Source: a virus. From it: a DNA stretch of 64,000 bases. The stretch lies in the IMG/VR virus record IMGVR_UViG_3300048837_000614, positions 1 to 64,000 of that record; one strand, given 5' to 3'. Below are positions 16,777 to 25,010 of the stretch, one piece after another. Made by a program: the position numbers and the translations under genes. The notes beneath the pieces are model-generated. The model was not told the DNA's origin, made no database searches, and saw only the letters and a list, made by a program, of their open reading frames with translations. Position 1 is the first letter of the stretch, and the number at the start of each line of letters is the position of its first letter.

Positions 16777-17664
16777 ATGAAAAATAAAATGAATCTATTG
16801 CCATTAAACATTCAAATGTTTGCTGATCCAGATCCACAACAAGAACTCGATGATTTAATCAAAGAGGTTTCCGGAGAAGAAAAAAAAGTAGAACCTGTTG
16901 TAGAAACAAAAACAGATCCAGAAGTTGAGAAAAAAACAGATCCAGAAGTTGAGAAAAAAACTGAAGAAAAAACTACTGAAGAAGAAACCACTGAAGAAGA
17001 TGATGAAGATGATGAAGAACAAGAATTAGGTGAAGATGGAAAACCTAAAAAAAGTTCTATCAAAGAATTAAGAGATAGTTACAAGGCTGAAAAGAAAAAA
17101 GCTAAAGAGTTAGAACTTCAAAGACAGAAGTTGGAAACCGATAATAGAACGGTCAAGGAAAAACTTTTAAAGGCTATCAAACTCGGAATCAAAGGTGAGA
17201 CCGAAGAAGAAATTCTACAAAATCTTGATAATCATGAAGTGAAAGAAGAAGCAAGCAAATCAGGTTTAACTGAAGAACAAGTTCGTAAGGAAGCTGAACT
17301 TAAACTTGAGATGCAAAAACTCTCCGAAGAAAAGAAAGAAAATCTATTCAATCGTAGAGCGTATAATCTTCAAAGAGAATTAAATATCGGCGATAAAGAA
17401 CTTATGAAGTTTATTCAAACTGCAGCTAAAGTAGGCATCGATCTTTTGAGTACACCAACAGACTTCAAAGAAATCTATAATACAGTAATGGCACCTCAAG
17501 ATACGACTGCACTCACTGCAAAAGATCAAGAAATTTTAGAACTTAAAAAACAAATAGCTTTGTTAAAAGGCGAAAAAGCACCCGAAGAAGGTCCGGGTAA
17601 AACAAAAAATCCAGCGAACCCAGATGATTGGGAAGGTCTTATTGCTAATATGAAAGGTAAATAA
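16777..17664 (+). CDS. Capsid scaffolding protein
   Basis: About 295 residues. The N-terminus MNLLPLNIQMFADPDPQQEL is the leader typical of Firmicutes phage scaffold proteins. It is followed by a highly acidic, repetitive region (about 30-85), a long coiled coil (about 95-200) and a Gly/Pro-rich C-terminal peptide that may contact the capsid shell. It would template procapsid assembly and leave before DNA packaging. It precedes the major capsid gene by two genes and sits behind AAGGAG. A 24-base tandem repeat lies within the acidic part. Confidence 0.85.
   Translation: MKNKMNLLPLNIQMFADPDPQQELDDLIKEVSGEEKKVEPVVETKTDPEVEKKTDPEVEKKTEEKTTEEETTEEDDEDDEEQELGEDGKPKKSSIKELRDSYKAEKKKAKELELQRQKLETDNRTVKEKLLKAIKLGIKGETEEEILQNLDNHEVKEEASKSGLTEEQVRKEAELKLEMQKLSEEKKENLFNRRAYNLQRELNIGDKELMKFIQTAAKVGIDLLSTPTDFKEIYNTVMAPQDTTALTAKDQEILELKKQIALLKGEKAPEEGPGKTKNPANPDDWEGLIANMKGK
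16912..16959 (+). repeat. Two-copy 24-base tandem repeat in the scaffold gene
   Basis: Two direct copies of an in-frame unit starting ACAGATCCAGAAGTTGAG encode TDPEVEKK twice. In-frame length variation here would only lengthen the acidic linker. Confidence 0.85.
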
Positions 17665-17666
17665 TC

Positions 17667-18308
17667 ATGTCGAATAAACTTAAAAAAGATGATAGAGCTT
17701 TTCTTTACTTTAGAGAAAATGCTAAAGGTGCATTAAATATTAAATTCGGTCCAGAAAAATTTTCTACTGATACACAAAAGTTTACAGAGGTCTTGCTAAC
17801 AGGAAACCTTCACTGTATGACATTCCTATCAAATCTAACTAAACAAGAACCGATGGAATTCAGAATGAGACAATATGATAATATGAAACTTAATTACCAT
17901 GCTGTTTTAGATCAAGCTTTTGATGACGTATTTGCTGAAAAGAAACGTATTTACGAACTCGAAGAATTAGCTATTGAAAGAGTTGAAAATGGAGATGCTA
18001 TCAGTCCTGAATTTGAAGAAAAAATTCAAGAGGCTAAAGCAACTATCAAAGAGAGAAGCACTCAAAAAACTCCTGAAAAAATTGAAGGACAAAGTGAGAG
18101 GTTTAAGAAAGAAGTTGAGGATAGAATCCAAATTCTCGAAGAAACTAAAGCACGTTTTGAAGAGTTACACCCCGAACTTGAACCAGGTGAAGAAGATGAA
18201 GAAAACTTCATTATGAAACAAGTAATCAATGGTCTAATCGAAGATGAAATCGAAAAATTAACAAACCTTTACAGAGAAATTGAAGAAGGAAAAGCGATAA
18301 TGGTATAA
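17667..18308 (+). CDS. Head-assembly associated protein of unknown function
   Basis: This 213-residue, helical, highly charged protein begins two bases after the scaffold stop, behind AAAGGT. It contains a structured N-terminal part (about 1-95) and a long Glu/Lys coiled-coil region (about 95-210). No family is recognised. The position between scaffold and capsid, in the same transcript and ended by a terminator, suggests a head morphogenesis role. Confidence 0.75.
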   Translation: MSNKLKKDDRAFLYFRENAKGALNIKFGPEKFSTDTQKFTEVLLTGNLHCMTFLSNLTKQEPMEFRMRQYDNMKLNYHAVLDQAFDDVFAEKKRIYELEELAIERVENGDAISPEFEEKIQEAKATIKERSTQKTPEKIEGQSERFKKEVEDRIQILEETKARFEELHPELEPGEEDEENFIMKQVINGLIEDEIEKLTNLYREIEEGKAIMV

Positions 18309-18313
18309 AAATA

Positions 18314-18337
18314 AAAGGGTGATTTTATCACTCTTTT
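18314..18337 (+). terminator. Rho-independent terminator before the capsid gene
   Basis: AAAGGGTGAT pairs with ATCACTCTTT across a short T loop and is followed by T residues. It insulates the capsid transcript from the helicase/scaffold operon. Confidence 0.85.
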
Positions 18338-18369
18338 TTATTTTGTTGTTGCAAAAGTAAAAAATGTGA

Positions 18370-18375
18370 TATTAT
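18370..18375 (+). promoter_or_regulatory. Extended -10 promoter of the major capsid gene
   Basis: TGaTATTAT lies in AAAATGTGATATTATAGAAG, closely matching the promoter at 14903. It is the only promoter visible for the MCP, about 210 bases upstream of its ATG. Confidence 0.65.
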
Positions 18376-18381
18376 AGAAGT

Positions 18382-18587
18382 GAACAAAGTAAGAAGCTTT
18401 GGTCGGCTAAAGTTTCCTGTTTTACAAAAAACAGAGTGCAAAATCTTGAGCGTTCAGGAAGCTCATGATGGTTCTGGCTTGGACCAATCCTAGACGGGGA
18501 CGTTATAATAATATCCAAAGTGTGATTACTTTAAATCTGACCGTTTGAAAGCAAACCAAAAATAAAAACTTTAGAGGAGATCAAACT
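18382..18587 (+). ncRNA. Long structured leader RNA of the capsid mRNA
   Basis: About 205 untranslated bases lie between promoter and capsid ATG, far longer than other leaders here. Nested stems can be drawn. TTGGTC (18399-18404) pairs with GACCAA (18482-18487) and encloses a nine-base stem, AGTTTCCTG (18411-18419) with CAGGAAGCT (18455-18463), with one G-U pair. A hairpin GTTTG-AAAG-CAAAC (about 18546-18559) lies near the ribosome site TAGAGGAG. No known riboswitch consensus is recognised. It may stabilise the mRNA or regulate capsid translation. The structures were drawn by eye. Confidence 0.5.
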
Positions 18588-20192
18588 ATGTTATTAAATT
18601 CTATTGAAAACATTAACTCGGCTTTGGCTGTGGTTCGTAATAACCCTTCAGTTAGACCGGAGAAATTCTATTCAAAGATCTTGCTTGACACTATCAAAGT
18701 GCCTCAAGAAGATTACGTCCATTTAAAGCACGCATCTAAAACTATGATGCTTCCTGCTGGACATCAAAAGTTGGAACTTAAGAGATTAGGTTCATGGACA
18801 GCTCACACACAAGTACTTCGTGAAGGTATTCCACCTCGCCCAGACTTAACTCGTTCAGAAACGATCGAAGTTGGTTACACGCAATTTGGTAGATTCGCAT
18901 TCTTCACGGATCAAATTAGAACTGACGTTCTCGTTGACTTCGTAGCTCATTATTCAAAAGAACTTTCAGACTTAGCTAATAGAACATTAGAAAAGTTTGC
19001 TCGTGAAAAATTACTTTCTGCACCAGCAGCATTCTATGCAGGCGGAAGAACTTCAATCGGTCAACTTGTCCCAGGCGACATCGTTACGATTGCAGACCTT
19101 CGCTTAATCACTCTTAAATTCGGAAGAATGTTTATTGATCCTATCGATGGATTCTACAACTACATTTGTTCACCTGAATTTATGTATGATTTGATTGACG
19201 ATCCATATGTCAAATATTACATGGAAACAAACAACAATACGTTTGACTTATACTCAAGCGGTAAACCATTCCCATTATTCAAGATTCGTTACATCGAAAC
19301 CCGTTTAGATGAAAACTTAGCTCCAGACTTAGATCACCCAGGTGAATACATGGATGCTTCCGGAACTTATTGGTTACGTATGATTAAGAAAGATGGTTCA
19401 GTTGTTTATTCTATTAAGAATGAAGCTGTATCTACTACACCTGTAAATAACGAATCAGATGTTACTGACACAACTAAACTTGGTGGACGTTATATCCTTA
19501 AACAATACTACTACAGAGATGGTTCTGCTATCGAAAATAGAGTATATTGGAAATTGAATTCAGCTGTTGCAGGTACTGCAGCAAACGTAGCTAACGTAAT
19601 GACTATCAAATCTGATGGCACTTATGAAGCAGGGGATCATACAGATGTTCCAGCTGGAACTGCTGCTGATTCAGTAGAACTTCCAATCAACAGAGGCATC
19701 TTCACCGGTGCTAAAGGACTTATTAAAGTTCAAGTTGAAGGTCAAGGTGCAACTCAAATTATTGTTAAGGGCTTAGGCTCTGGTGGAACAAATGACCCAC
19801 TCGACCAATTAAGTTCAATCGGTTTCAAGATTCAAGGCGTTGGTTTTGGTTTCGAAAGACCAGAAGCAGTCTTCGTTACTTACTCAGTTCCTAACCACGC
19901 GTTAGACACTGCGGGTATTTCAAGAGATGCTATCCTTGGAAAAGGCAATCCAGTGAATGAAAAAGGTATGATTCTTGATGTTTCAGGTGTTGATAAATAT
20001 CAATCAGTTACTTGGGTAACAGGAACTGTTTATACACAAGGTCAACACGTCAATGACGCAACTAGCGAATATGTAGTTGTAGTTACTCATACAGCATCTG
20101 CTGCATTAGCAACTGACTTAGCTGCAGGCAAACTAGTTAAACTTGGAACAGTAGTTGTTAATAACCCAACTGACCTTGGATTAGTAAAATAA
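18588..20192 (+). CDS. Major capsid protein (HK97-fold, N4 gp56-like) with added C-terminal domain
   Basis: This 534-residue main shell subunit has an N4-gp56-type core: the KFYSKILLDTIKVPQEDYVH N-terminus, IEVGYTQFGRFAFFTDQI, and a central YICSPEFMYDLIDDPYVKYY. An insertion rich in polar beta-strands (about 240-400) and a C-terminal module (about 470-525) follow. The C-terminal module (WVTGTVYTQGQHVNDATSEY, then VVTHTASAAL) resembles small CBM5/12-type surface domains. It is expressed alone behind a strong ribosome site (TAGAGGAG) and its own long leader. The capsid identity is supported by scaffold, portal and terminase nearby; the decoration domain is a tentative fold call. Confidence 0.85.
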   Translation: MLLNSIENINSALAVVRNNPSVRPEKFYSKILLDTIKVPQEDYVHLKHASKTMMLPAGHQKLELKRLGSWTAHTQVLREGIPPRPDLTRSETIEVGYTQFGRFAFFTDQIRTDVLVDFVAHYSKELSDLANRTLEKFAREKLLSAPAAFYAGGRTSIGQLVPGDIVTIADLRLITLKFGRMFIDPIDGFYNYICSPEFMYDLIDDPYVKYYMETNNNTFDLYSSGKPFPLFKIRYIETRLDENLAPDLDHPGEYMDASGTYWLRMIKKDGSVVYSIKNEAVSTTPVNNESDVTDTTKLGGRYILKQYYYRDGSAIENRVYWKLNSAVAGTAANVANVMTIKSDGTYEAGDHTDVPAGTAADSVELPINRGIFTGAKGLIKVQVEGQGATQIIVKGLGSGGTNDPLDQLSSIGFKIQGVGFGFERPEAVFVTYSVPNHALDTAGISRDAILGKGNPVNEKGMILDVSGVDKYQSVTWVTGTVYTQGQHVNDATSEYVVVVTHTASAALATDLAAGKLVKLGTVVVNNPTDLGLVK

Positions 20193-20290
20193 TCTAAGTT
20201 GAATTGATGATCGGTTTTACGTGGTTTTTACCAGTGAGCGTCTTTAGCCGGACGAAAAGAACCATATGACCTTAAAGGAGATGATTAAAA
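20193..20290 (+). other. Structured intergenic spacer after the capsid gene
   Basis: The 98-base spacer contains hairpin CGTC-TTTAGCCG-GACG (20239-20254), and GGTT/AACC halves that could close it. CTTTAGCCGGAC (20242-20253) is complementary to GTCGGCTAAAG (18402-18412) in the capsid leader, with one bulged G. There is no terminator or promoter here, so the next gene is probably read from the capsid transcript behind AAAGGAG. Confidence 0.4.
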
Positions 20291-20644
20291 ATGGCTGGAA
20301 GAGATTCAATGGATGCGCATCAAAAACGCATGCAACAAGAAAAAGAGAAAGAAATTGAACAACAAAGGATGAAAGAACAACTTCTAAAAGAAGAAGAAGT
20401 TCACGTAAGTATTCCTGCGATTTACAGAAAGAGACTAGGTAAGAACTTACCGTTATCAGTAGGTGTTGAAACAATCAGTATCCCTGTTGATGGACAAACT
20501 TACAAAGTTAAAAAGTCTTTCGCTGAAGTTATGAAACGTCACCTAAGTCAAATCGATTTAGAGGAAATTCGTTCAGAAGGAAGATGGCATGGAAATCAAG
20601 GAAACGTTTATCCTACAGGTCCTATCCCTGGAAAAGACGAATAA
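20291..20644 (+). CDS. Small head-associated protein
   Basis: This 117-residue protein has a charged coiled coil at about 10-38 (QQEKEKEIEQQRMKEQLLKE), then a compact domain (VHVSIPAIYRKRLG, then GQTYKVKKSFAEVMKRHL) and a flexible Gly/Pro-rich end. It sits between capsid and connector-like genes and ends at a terminator. No family is recognised. It may be a minor head or completion protein. Confidence 0.7.
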   Translation: MAGRDSMDAHQKRMQQEKEKEIEQQRMKEQLLKEEEVHVSIPAIYRKRLGKNLPLSVGVETISIPVDGQTYKVKKSFAEVMKRHLSQIDLEEIRSEGRWHGNQGNVYPTGPIPGKDE

Positions 20645-20651
20645 AGAACAA

Positions 20652-20680
20652 ACACTCTAATTTTATTAGGGTGTTTTTTT
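20652..20680 (+). terminator. Rho-independent terminator after the head genes
   Basis: ACACTCTAAT pairs with ATTAGGGTGT (one G-U pair) across a T loop and is followed by a run of T. Confidence 0.85.
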
Positions 20681-20690
20681 TGTTTCATGA

Positions 20691-20696
20691 TATAAT
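20691..20696 (+). promoter_or_regulatory. Extended -10 promoter of the tail operon
   Basis: TGaTATAAT is followed by CGAAGTATAAAAAGTAAACG and AGGTAA, a segment shared almost base for base with the promoter at 32734. Confidence 0.7.
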
Positions 20697-20728
20697 CGAA
20701 GTATAAAAAGTAAACGAGGTAAGCGTTA

Positions 20729-23700
20729 ATGGAACTAACTAAAAATGGTATAGTTAATTGGATCAACAAACGAGTAGTAAGTTATAGAGTTTCTTGGGAT
20801 GATATTGTAGACTATTTAGATATGGCTATTGATGAAATAAATTCATATATGTCGACTAAATATCCTCATGTAAGCTCGGTATTAAACGAATATGCACCAA
20901 CAGAAAAGACATACTCTTATAGAGCGGGTGGTATAGATGTTGAATTCTTCCCAGGGAAGTACTTTACATCCATCGTTATGCCATATGCAATAACTCAAAT
21001 ATTAACTACAGATGAAGAATTCACAATGATCTATAGTAAATACATGAGTCAATATCAAGAGAATCTTTTTATTATGGCGAGAGATGAAATGAATAGTATT
21101 CCTTACCAATTTATTTCAGCACCAAAAGGTGTTTACTTTGCTAATCCAGATCCACAGTTCAAGCAAAATCCTGAAAAATATTTCAATCAACAAATCGTCA
21201 TGGATATTCCTAAGATTAGAGTATTCTATTCTTGGGGTAATTATAAGTCTATGATTCCTTTCAACGCACAAACATTTGTTGAGAAGCCTCTACCTAAAGA
21301 TCCAAACGCTTATGAAACAGGCTTTAAGTATATGCCTATTATGATGGCGGGAGAAAATTACTCAACGTATATCGTAGACTACGCTCAAAAGGTTTTAGGT
21401 GTATTCCTTGGTTGGTCCTTAAAGGATGATAACAAAGCTGAAGGCATTGTTCAAAGTCCGATCGATCTTTATGAAGATACAACGTTCTATGCGGTATTTG
21501 ATTTAGATATCGTTGGAATCGAATACAACGGTAACGGTGGAACAATCCATAATTGGAGACCCACATATGTAACTAAGTCAGAATTCAATGCGAATGCACT
21601 ATCTCCAATGGGTGGAACAGCATTTAGAAAAGGTTATAGATTTGTTGGCTTCGAATTAGAAAAGACAAATGAATTCACATTAGAAGAAGAGTATGACGGT
21701 TTCGAAGAACAAAACGATGTTGTTGCAGAACCAGGTGCAATCTTCAAAGCTCTTTGGTACAAGATGCTTTATAACATTTCATATGTTGGTGCTAAAGGGA
21801 ACTTCACAACAACTAAAATAAACTACACTTTCGGACAAGAGTTTGATTTGGATCTTCCTGTTCAAAGTGAATCAGAACCAGATGAGTTTATAGGTTGGTG
21901 GGATAACCCTCAATTCTTAGGAGATAGAATTACTAAGATTAACGAAAGCGATTATGGAGATAAAACATTCTATGCTAAATATAACGAAGAAAAATATCGT
22001 ATAAGATGGTTAGCTGAAGATGAAACTATAATCAAAGAAGACTTTTTAACTAGAGGAACTTTCTTGACTGAACCTGAACCTGAAGGCATGGTTAAAGATA
22101 ACGCTTGGATCAATGGTTTACTTTATAGATTTGAGTATGTTGGTTTTATCAATGAATATAACGAATTCTTTCAACCCGGTATTACAAAGGCACAAAGAAA
22201 TACAAATCTAAAGGTTGTATTCAGTCAACCTATCCCAGTCGAAACAGACTTAGCTGTTCACTACAAAGTTAAAGAAGAGGGTGCTATTGTAACAAAGCAA
22301 CTTTACATTAAAAAACAAGTAGGAACTGAAGTAGATGTGGATTTAGATATTCTACAATATTTAAGTAATGATAACTTGAACACCTATGAAGATCTTTCAT
22401 CAGTTCAACAATTTGTAAAGAGTGTTTCGTTTATTGTAGATGGAACACCACTTGAAGAAGAATTAGTGAGTGGAATGACTTTCATAATGGATGAAGAAGA
22501 ACCTTACCAACTTTCATGTAATTATGATACTACTGCATGGGTTGTAACTTTCAGAAAGAAAACTTACGCATCCGGAGAGTATAGTTTAGGTGCTTCAGTA
22601 GGAACTCATAGTTTTGCAGACAATAGTACAAAATCGGTTATCGAAAATAAAGGTGCATCTTACTTAGATATACTTTATGAAGTTACATTAAATACAGGTG
22701 CAAAAGAATATCTACAGGGTTTTAAAGTTCTCGGAGAAGAAGATGTAGAAACGGATATGCCAACAAACATTGGAAGTGATCTAACATTAGTTCCATATTA
22801 TGGGCCAGAAGTAAACCAAGCTTTTGTTAAAACTTTAACTTTCGGAAAAGAAGACGGTTCATTTGGAATGCCGATGATGGACAGCTTAACGAATAAACAA
22901 AAAATCACTCAATACTATAGAGTAGGAACAGAAGTAAGCCTATTAGCTATAAAAGAACTCACACAAACAAATCAATACAAATACATGGAGATTGATAAAT
23001 TCTTTGCTGATTTATTAAATGGCGTTCCAAGTAATGAGATAGTCTCAGATACATTGATCTTGAATAACAATAGAACGCTATATATTCAAACCGCTAATAA
23101 AAAGTTATATAGTGTAATTTATAAAAATTATTCAAGCCCAAGCAGTACTTATAACTTGGATGTCATAAATTATTACCCATTCCATTTTGAATCAGGTAAT
23201 ATTTCATTTAATACTCAAACAAATCAACCCGAAGTAACAAGCTACCTAGGAAGTAGATATGTTCATAAAGGTTGGTCTACAACAAATGGCGGTTCGCTTA
23301 ATGAATTAAATGTGACTCTATTGGAGAATAGAGGAGCGGATTTAATTCTATATCCAATATTTGTAAGATTAGGAGATTTCTTAATTAATTTCACATTTAA
23401 AACAAATACAAATACACCGTTGCTTACAAACTACACATTAGATTCTACTTTGGAAAAGACTGTCACTTACGATAAACTTGGAACTAATCATACATTATAC
23501 GAAACTTATTTAGCATTTATAAACGAGTTAAACGCTAATAGTCCTTTGATAAGTGGGACAGCTATACAACCTCAACAAATAGGTTATAACTTCAATAGAT
23601 ATAGAGTTAATGGTGGCGTTTGGGAAACAACAATGCCTATCAGAGTAAACTTAGCTATGAATCAATCTGAAATTGAAGGTCAAGATAAAGAAATGACTAT

Positions 23701-24997
23701 CGAAATAGAGTTGATAAGAAACACATCATACGCACACTTAGTCATAGGAGATTCTTCAAAACCAAACGACTCGTTAAATTTAACGGATATTAATTTCCAC
23801 ACAGGAACTGTTGCATATCAAAGAAATAAATTTATCAATAAAGGATTGACATTCAGCCAATTAATTTCAAACGGAGAGATACCAGCATTAAGCCCTTATG
23901 GTGGAGAAACTCTATACTACTGTTATTGGGATCCTTCAGAACCTTATTCAATAAGTGATGTAATGTATAGTGCTAACATTGTTGGCGACATGGAAATATT
24001 TGTTAAAGATACAGTTGAAGGACTGCATCAATTTAGAATTATATATCAAGATTTAAATGGTGTTGGTGGTTTCACAACTATTAAAACAATGCACATTTAT
24101 GCGAACCAACTTGTTCAATATGGTAGTGTTTGGTTATTTGATATAAATCTTTATAAACCGTCCGATCCAGGAATATACGGATATATATTCAAAGGCTACA
24201 GTTCACCAAGTTCTAACGGTGCAGTAGTCACAAGTTATGCAATAGGTACAGGTAATATCGAAGATATCTACTTAACAGCAGTGCATAGTGCGTTCGGACA
24301 GATAAATGTTAATTTCAAAGTTAAGGGAGAATCTGGGAATCTAATTACAGATTACGACTTAACAGGGGATCATGATTGGTCTAATATGGGAACTTATATG
24401 TTTTCAAAACAATATCAATTCTATCAAAGATCAACGCATTACTTTTCCCCTACAACACTATTGAATGAATTTAAAGATAGTATAGAATATAACCAAAGAG
24501 CTCAAATGGGATATGATGTCGTAGGTTTTAGAGTAGATTATCCTGAAGGAGTGTTAGGAGAAGGTCATTCAAGTTACCAAATAGCATCCTTTGTAAGCCC
24601 TTATATCAACTTAACTAATGTGTTAGATTCTGCAATCGATGGGAAGAATTGTGACATAACATTCACATTTATTTTAAGAAGAAAGAGTGGATATGTTCAT
24701 GTCGAAGTTTTAAATGAATCACAGCCAAGCTTAAACACAGGATCATTAGACAGCAGTAATTATCCATATAGAAAATTCTTTATGCCCTGGGGAGAAACTA
24801 TTCTAGACGTTAGGAACGACTTTAATGCCAACTATGAAGAAGGACAAAACCCAATATATGATTTAAGTATTTATGGAGTATTTAGTAATTACTATACATA
24901 TAACACAGGTGGTGGATATACATTGGTTATTAATTCTTACCAAGTAAATTCGTCAATGCCACAAAATATTCAAATATTTGTAAGAGATGATATTTAA
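20729..24997 (+). CDS. Connector/tail protein fused to InlB-type (Flg_new) repeats
   Basis: This 1422-residue protein is probably a virion protein. Residues about 1-175 are helical and resemble head-tail connector or tail-tube A type proteins (SWDDIVDYLDMAIDEINSYM, FIMARDEMNS). The remainder is a chain of beta-rich modules, several with the InlB B-repeat/Flg_new pattern: VLGVFLGWSLKDD with FYAVFDLD, then YRFVGFELEK, IGWWDNPQF with FYAKYNEEKYRI, and HKGWSTTNGG. Such repeats occur in surface adhesins. The fusion suggests an adaptor carrying an external adhesive arm. It is the first gene of the tail operon, behind GAGG. Confidence 0.65.
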   Translation: MELTKNGIVNWINKRVVSYRVSWDDIVDYLDMAIDEINSYMSTKYPHVSSVLNEYAPTEKTYSYRAGGIDVEFFPGKYFTSIVMPYAITQILTTDEEFTMIYSKYMSQYQENLFIMARDEMNSIPYQFISAPKGVYFANPDPQFKQNPEKYFNQQIVMDIPKIRVFYSWGNYKSMIPFNAQTFVEKPLPKDPNAYETGFKYMPIMMAGENYSTYIVDYAQKVLGVFLGWSLKDDNKAEGIVQSPIDLYEDTTFYAVFDLDIVGIEYNGNGGTIHNWRPTYVTKSEFNANALSPMGGTAFRKGYRFVGFELEKTNEFTLEEEYDGFEEQNDVVAEPGAIFKALWYKMLYNISYVGAKGNFTTTKINYTFGQEFDLDLPVQSESEPDEFIGWWDNPQFLGDRITKINESDYGDKTFYAKYNEEKYRIRWLAEDETIIKEDFLTRGTFLTEPEPEGMVKDNAWINGLLYRFEYVGFINEYNEFFQPGITKAQRNTNLKVVFSQPIPVETDLAVHYKVKEEGAIVTKQLYIKKQVGTEVDVDLDILQYLSNDNLNTYEDLSSVQQFVKSVSFIVDGTPLEEELVSGMTFIMDEEEPYQLSCNYDTTAWVVTFRKKTYASGEYSLGASVGTHSFADNSTKSVIENKGASYLDILYEVTLNTGAKEYLQGFKVLGEEDVETDMPTNIGSDLTLVPYYGPEVNQAFVKTLTFGKEDGSFGMPMMDSLTNKQKITQYYRVGTEVSLLAIKELTQTNQYKYMEIDKFFADLLNGVPSNEIVSDTLILNNNRTLYIQTANKKLYSVIYKNYSSPSSTYNLDVINYYPFHFESGNISFNTQTNQPEVTSYLGSRYVHKGWSTTNGGSLNELNVTLLENRGADLILYPIFVRLGDFLINFTFKTNTNTPLLTNYTLDSTLEKTVTYDKLGTNHTLYETYLAFINELNANSPLISGTAIQPQQIGYNFNRYRVNGGVWETTMPIRVNLAMNQSEIEGQDKEMTIEIELIRNTSYAHLVIGDSSKPNDSLNLTDINFHTGTVAYQRNKFINKGLTFSQLISNGEIPALSPYGGETLYYCYWDPSEPYSISDVMYSANIVGDMEIFVKDTVEGLHQFRIIYQDLNGVGGFTTIKTMHIYANQLVQYGSVWLFDINLYKPSDPGIYGYIFKGYSSPSSNGAVVTSYAIGTGNIEDIYLTAVHSAFGQINVNFKVKGESGNLITDYDLTGDHDWSNMGTYMFSKQYQFYQRSTHYFSPTTLLNEFKDSIEYNQRAQMGYDVVGFRVDYPEGVLGEGHSSYQIASFVSPYINLTNVLDSAIDGKNCDITFTFILRRKSGYVHVEVLNESQPSLNTGSLDSSNYPYRKFFMPWGETILDVRNDFNANYEEGQNPIYDLSIYGVFSNYYTYNTGGGYTLVINSYQVNSSMPQNIQIFVRDDI

Positions 24998-25010
24998 TTA
25001 GAGGTGGATT

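Noticed and set aside
18376-18587. Capsid leader as a second group I intron or known riboswitch
   Set aside because: No Q/R/S-type core, exon guide pairing or interrupted reading frame is present, and no recognised riboswitch consensus was found.
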